Shown here piece by piece: positions 60,702-64,000 of a stretch of 64,000 nt of DNA. The stretch comes from Gallionellales bacterium GWA2_60_142. Lineage in GTDB: Bacteria; Pseudomonadota; Gammaproteobacteria; Burkholderiales; Gallionellaceae. How positions within the stretch are numbered: position 1 is the stretch's first letter; each line of letters opens with the position of its first letter. Position numbers and translations under genes: made by a program. The notes under the pieces are model-generated. The model was not told the origin of the DNA. It did not search any database and worked only from the letters and a program-made list of their open reading frames with translations. The stretch is taken from positions 1 to 64,000 of the forward strand of contig MGWR01000061.1 in the NCBI GenBank assembly GCA_001801085.1, in the 5' to 3' direction.

Positions 60702-60795
60702 GCGTATCTGCGGGGGAGTCGTTTTTCCCCGCCCCCGCCCCCGCTTCACTGCGCTACGGCAGCATCACCGCCATGGCGCAGTGCCCCCGCCGACC

Positions 60796-62151
60796 CTATT
60801 TTTTCGGCTTTTTCTCTTCCTCCTTGCCGAACAGGCCTTCGACCCAGCCCCCGACTTTTGCCCCCACCGAAGTGCCGAGTCCCGGCCCTAGGATGACAGT
60901 GCCAACCGCCGCGCCCGCCATGGTCCCGCTAGTTGGATAGAGCAACGGAGCGTCGACCGTTCCCGCCACATTGAGCGGAACGTTGGCACTGGCGCCCAAC
61001 GCCTTGACCTGCGCGTTGATGCGTCCAGACAGCGCCTTGTTCGGGGAAACGTTCACATCGCCGTCGACAGACAGCGCACCCGAGACTATTCTGAGTTGCG
61101 TGAAACGATAGCCGCCGCGCTCCATGACGAGATGCCCGGACAACTGCTCGAAACGCGTGTCTCCGCCGGTCGTTCCCTGCTTGCTCAGGCTGGTGGCGGC
61201 CTCCTGGATATCGACGCCATGGAGTACGCCATTCTGAACGTTAAACAGCGTTTCCAACCGCAATGCATGCACAAGCTGATCTGCGGATGCCGCCGAAGCG
61301 GAGAAAACCGGTTTGGCACTCAGCCTGCCGCTGACACGAGTGCCAAGCGACAGCATGGGAGCGATCTTTTGCGTCTCCACCTGCTTGATGTCGAGATTGC
61401 CGCCGAGCTGCAGTCCTTTCTTCCAGCTGATGGTCATTTTGCCGATAGCGCTGCCGCCATAGAGCCTGGCCCTCACCTCGCCCAGGCTGGCATCGTCGAG
61501 CGTCGCTACCCCCTTGACGACCAGCTCGTCGAACACGAGCGGCGGCCCGACCTGCGATGTCCACGATTTTGCGCTGACATCAATCAGATATTTTGATTTG
61601 TCTGACTTGACGAGCGCCTTGAACTTGCCGTCCTGCATGGTAATCGATGCATCCTCCGGCGCTCCCTTGCTGTCGAGGCTTACGCGCGCATCAAACGGGC
61701 CGAGACTCGCCTTGCCGAAACTGACCAGCGCCTTGTTGAGGCGGATGCTCTCGACACGGGCTTGCTGCGGTTGTTCCGGCAGCTGACCGGCATCCGATCT
61801 GGCCCAGGCCGCAATTTTGTCCATCCCTTTCTGCGTCAGTACCAGAGAATCGATTTCGATGCTCTTGATGACCGTGGTCGGTTGCAGCAACGAGAAAAGA
61901 GCGGGGGTCACCACCACCTTGCCGAGCCTGATGTCATGGGTTTTGCCGACCGCGATGCCGTCGATCGTGACATGCGGCAATGGCAACGCGCTGAACCTGA
62001 TGCTTTTTACCGTCACCGGCTCTTTGAGTCCGGCCGATGCTTTTTTTTCGATCTGCGGAATGTAATCGTCGAGAGAAATGAAGAACGGCAACGCCACCGC
62101 AATCGCGAGCAGTATCGCCAGTGAGATCAGTATGCGTTTAAGCCATTTCAT
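60796..62151 (-). CDS. AsmA-family envelope protein
   Basis: 451 residues. N-terminal anchor (KRILISLAILLAIAVALPFFI) then a periplasmic part of AsmA/DUF748 type: VTVKSIRFSALPLPHVTIDGIAVG and LTQKGMDKIAAW near the start, and a C-terminal AsmA-like block (GVLHGVDIQEAATSL; QLSGHLVMERGGYRFTQLRIVSGALSVDGDVN). It ends with a Gly-rich hydrophobic stretch (AGAAVGTVILGPGLGTSVGAKVGGW) and a basic tail. Relatives help lipid transport to the outer membrane; the role here is inferred. The 93 bases to icd hold only GC-rich sequence. Confidence 0.85.
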   Translation of the reverse strand: MKWLKRILISLAILLAIAVALPFFISLDDYIPQIEKKASAGLKEPVTVKSIRFSALPLPHVTIDGIAVGKTHDIRLGKVVVTPALFSLLQPTTVIKSIEIDSLVLTQKGMDKIAAWARSDAGQLPEQPQQARVESIRLNKALVSFGKASLGPFDARVSLDSKGAPEDASITMQDGKFKALVKSDKSKYLIDVSAKSWTSQVGPPLVFDELVVKGVATLDDASLGEVRARLYGGSAIGKMTISWKKGLQLGGNLDIKQVETQKIAPMLSLGTRVSGRLSAKPVFSASAASADQLVHALRLETLFNVQNGVLHGVDIQEAATSLSKQGTTGGDTRFEQLSGHLVMERGGYRFTQLRIVSGALSVDGDVNVSPNKALSGRINAQVKALGASANVPLNVAGTVDAPLLYPTSGTMAGAAVGTVILGPGLGTSVGAKVGGWVEGLFGKEEEKKPKK

Positions 62152-62360
62152 GATCGTCGCCGTTTTTCATGACATTGTTCGCTGCCGAATCCAGGCAAGG
62201 CATGAGTGACCTCCTCTCGATTGCACGTCCATCCATCGCATCTCAATCGCCCGGTTCTGCAATGGCAGCCATATTACCAAGATGGGGCGATGTCTGCGTT
62301 TTTCAGCCGTCAGCCAAAATGCAGGCAGGAAAGGATGCGCCCGAAAGCGGCGCCAATAAA

Positions 62361-62387
62361 AAAGCCCGCCGAATCTCGACGGGCTTT
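62361..62387 (-). terminator. Cold-shock gene terminator
   Basis: AAAGCCCG/CGGGCTTT stem (plus two inner pairs), followed on the minus strand by TTTTTTATT; located after the cspA stop. Confidence 0.85.
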
Positions 62388-62409
62388 CAGGCAACAAAAA
62401 AACCGCGGA

Positions 62410-62613
62410 TCAGGCGGCTTGGATGTTGGAGGCTTGCTTGCCCTTGGGGCCTTGAACCACTTCGAAAGAGACCTTCTGGCCTTCCTTCAGGGACTTGAAA
62501 CCGCTCATGTTGATTGCGGAGAAATGCGCGAACAAGTCTTCGCTGCCGTCATCGGGAGTAATAAAACCGAAACCCTTTGCGTCGTTGAACCACTTAACTG
62601 TACCAGTTGCCAT
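62410..62613 (-). CDS. Cold-shock protein (CspA family)
   Basis: 67 residues, single cold-shock OB-fold that binds single-stranded RNA and DNA. RNP1 motif KGFGFI (residues 13-18) and RNP2 motif DLFAHFS (about 26-32) are intact, with the usual start [13 protein letters not shown] and end [11 protein letters not shown]. Strong terminator downstream. The 246 bases between its start and clpS hold no gene; a long structured 5' leader, as in many csp genes, is possible but not demonstrated. Confidence 0.96.
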   Translation of the reverse strand: MATGTVKWFNDAKGFGFITPDDGSEDLFAHFSAINMSGFKSLKEGQKVSFEVVQGPKGKQASNIQAA

Positions 62614-62859
62614 GTGATAACTTCCTTACGAGAAAAACGGGGAAGCCCCCCGCGAGACTGTTTGAATCTTAAGATCGCACACGGCAAAACCAGTACTGCA
62701 GATACCTTAAAATCAAACACCGGCGCACTTTTTACATTCATTTCGCCGACATCGTCAAGTGGGTATGCAAAATATTTTTCGAATAAGCTTGAAAAAGCAT
62801 CGCTAATCCCCGAGCATGCGCTTGAAACCCCATGCAAGAATCACCACTGTAGAAACATC

Positions 62860-63168
62860 ATGGCAACTAAACAACACAGCAGTACGGTACTCGCGCCGGA
62901 ACAGACGAAGTTAAAGCCGCCGCCGCTGCACAAGGTAGTTCTGTTCAACGACGATTACACGACGATGGATTTTGTGATCGATGTTTTGCAACGCTTTTTC
63001 GCCATGGATCGCGAACGTGCACTGCAAACCATGCTCAAAGTACATAATGAAGGTTCGGCGGTATGCGGTGTCTATTCCCGCGACATCGCCGAAACCAAGG
63101 TCGCGCAAGTGACCGAATACGCCAGGCAAAACGGGCATCCGCTGCGATGCGGAACGGAGGAACTCTGA
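62860..63168 (+). CDS. clpS: ClpA adaptor ClpS
   Basis: Delivers N-degron substrates to ClpAP. 102 residues, with flexible N-terminus ([21 protein letters not shown]) and ClpS core: [20 protein letters not shown] at 27-46 holds the NDDYT motif of the N-degron pocket, followed by [17 protein letters not shown]. Only one base separates its stop from the clpA ATG, so both are in one operon. Confidence 0.96.
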   Translation: MATKQHSSTVLAPEQTKLKPPPLHKVVLFNDDYTTMDFVIDVLQRFFAMDRERALQTMLKVHNEGSAVCGVYSRDIAETKVAQVTEYARQNGHPLRCGTEEL

Positions 63169-63169
63169 A

Positions 63170-64000
63170 ATGATTGCACAAGAATTGGAAGTCAGCCTGC
63201 ATCTGGCCTTTGTCGAGGCAAGACAGAAGCGCCACGAATTCATCACCGTCGAGCACCTGTTGCTGGCGATGCTGGACAACCCGTCCGCGGCGCAGATACT
63301 GCGTTCATGCAACGTAGACATCATCGAACTGCGTCAGGTCGTTGCAACCTTCATCGATCAGCACACCCCCATCGTCCCCGGCGAAGGCGAAGTGGACACG
63401 CAGCCCACGGTCGGCTTCCAGCGCGTGATCCAGCGCGCGATCCTGCATGTGCAATCCGCCAACAAGAAGGAAGTGGTCGGCGCCAACATCTTGGCCGCGC
63501 TGTTCGGCGAGAAAGATTCGCATGCGGTGCACTTCCTCGCCGAGCGCGGCGTCAGCCGCCTCGACGTGGTTAATCAGATCGTGCACGGCATTTCCAAGAG
63601 CGATGCGGGCAAGGTCGTGCAACCGCAGGGCGAGAACGAAACCGAACAGCCCGCGGCCGACGACGGCGTGCTGAAGAACTACACCGCGGACCTGAACGCC
63701 GTCGCACTGGCCGGCAAGATCGACCCGCTGATCGGGCGCGACCTCGAAATCGAGCGCGTGATCCAGACGCTGTGCCGCCGCCGCAAGAACAATCCGCTGC
63801 TGGTCGGCGAGGCCGGTGTCGGCAAGACCGCGATCGCGGAAGGCTTGGCGCGCCGCATCGTCGAAGGCGACGTGCCGGAAATTCTCAAGGATGCTCACGT
63901 CTATTCGCTGGACATGGGCTCGCTGCTGGCAGGCACCAAGTACCGCGGCGATTTCGAGCAGCGCCTCAAGTCCGTGCTCAAGGAACTGAGCGACATCCCC
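63170..64000 (+). CDS. clpA: ATP-dependent Clp protease ATPase ClpA, 3' end missing
   Basis: AAA+ unfoldase of ClpAP. The first 277 codons are in the window, with no stop to base 64000. ATG 63170 follows the clpS stop and has GGAGG upstream. N-terminal Clp-N repeats ([46 protein letters not shown]) occupy residues 1-145, then the first AAA module: [17 protein letters not shown] and Walker [14 protein letters not shown] near residue 215. It continues into [13 protein letters not shown]. Confidence 0.97.
   Translation, partial: MIAQELEVSLHLAFVEARQKRHEFITVEHLLLAMLDNPSAAQILRSCNVDIIELRQVVATFIDQHTPIVPGEGEVDTQPTVGFQRVIQRAILHVQSANKKEVVGANILAALFGEKDSHAVHFLAERGVSRLDVVNQIVHGISKSDAGKVVQPQGENETEQPAADDGVLKNYTADLNAVALAGKIDPLIGRDLEIERVIQTLCRRRKNNPLLVGEAGVGKTAIAEGLARRIVEGDVPEILKDAHVYSLDMGSLLAGTKYRGDFEQRLKSVLKELSDIP

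Noticed and set aside
60702-60795. Possible terminator between icd and the AsmA-like gene
   Set aside because: GGGG/CCCC pairing is weak, with no proper stem and T-run combination.

Overview
The window is a contiguous piece of a GC-rich betaproteobacterial chromosome. Gene order (ilvB-ilvN-ilvC-psd-pssA-leuA; TPR-lolB-ispE-tRNA-Gln-prs-rplY-pth; clpS-clpA) and the protein sequences fit Nitrosomonadales, perhaps a Gallionellaceae-like iron oxidiser; that placement is inference from recall. There is no rRNA operon, phage, insertion sequence with a transposase, or CRISPR array.

Layout: 1-8.5 kb holds proS (5' end cut off), a lytic transglycosylase, tlpA/yqhA/yihY, wrbA with a HugZ-like gene, and a duplicated pentapeptide-repeat protein. 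6.9-14.1 kb (minus strand) is the branched-chain amino acid cluster ilvBN-ilvC with psd and pssA inserted before leuA, plus a candidate Leu-rich leader peptide before leuA. 14.1-18.4 kb holds an HD-GYP phosphodiesterase, sodB, a Mut7-C RNase gene, an AT-richer gene for a possible macro/NDT-TIR-like two-domain protein, and a 600 bp mosaic of hairpin repeats. 18.4-28.1 kb holds lptFG, pepA (with an active-site deletion), holC, valS, tusA, a rhodanese gene and a BepA-like protease gene.

28.3-43.9 kb is a surface polysaccharide region: a nucleotide-sugar dehydrogenase, an ABC exporter (wzm/wzt), methyltransferases, a sulfotransferase-glycosyltransferase fusion, galE and several glycosyltransferases. 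Its core (about 31-36.8 kb) is visibly AT-richer than the flanks. It abuts pilA, which has a clear sigma-54 promoter and is followed, after a terminator, by GT-C, GtrB-like and GT4 genes that may glycosylate the pilin or LPS.

44.6-64 kb is mostly housekeeping: pth, rplY, prs, tRNA-Gln, ispE, lolB, a TPR lipoprotein, a GldAFG-like ABC system, mutM, a RhlE-type helicase, rluE, monomeric icd, an AsmA-like gene, a cold-shock gene, clpS and clpA (cut off by the window end).

Most notable: (1) the macro-like plus nucleoside-deoxyribosyltransferase/TIR-like gene at 16837-17838, a possible uncharacterised defence or signalling protein; (2) pepA missing the segment that carries two metal ligands; (3) four short-repeat families scattered between housekeeping genes, one of which seems to supply the ribosome binding site of holC; (4) the leuA leader peptide; (5) several promoters placed exactly so that transcripts would begin at the start codon.
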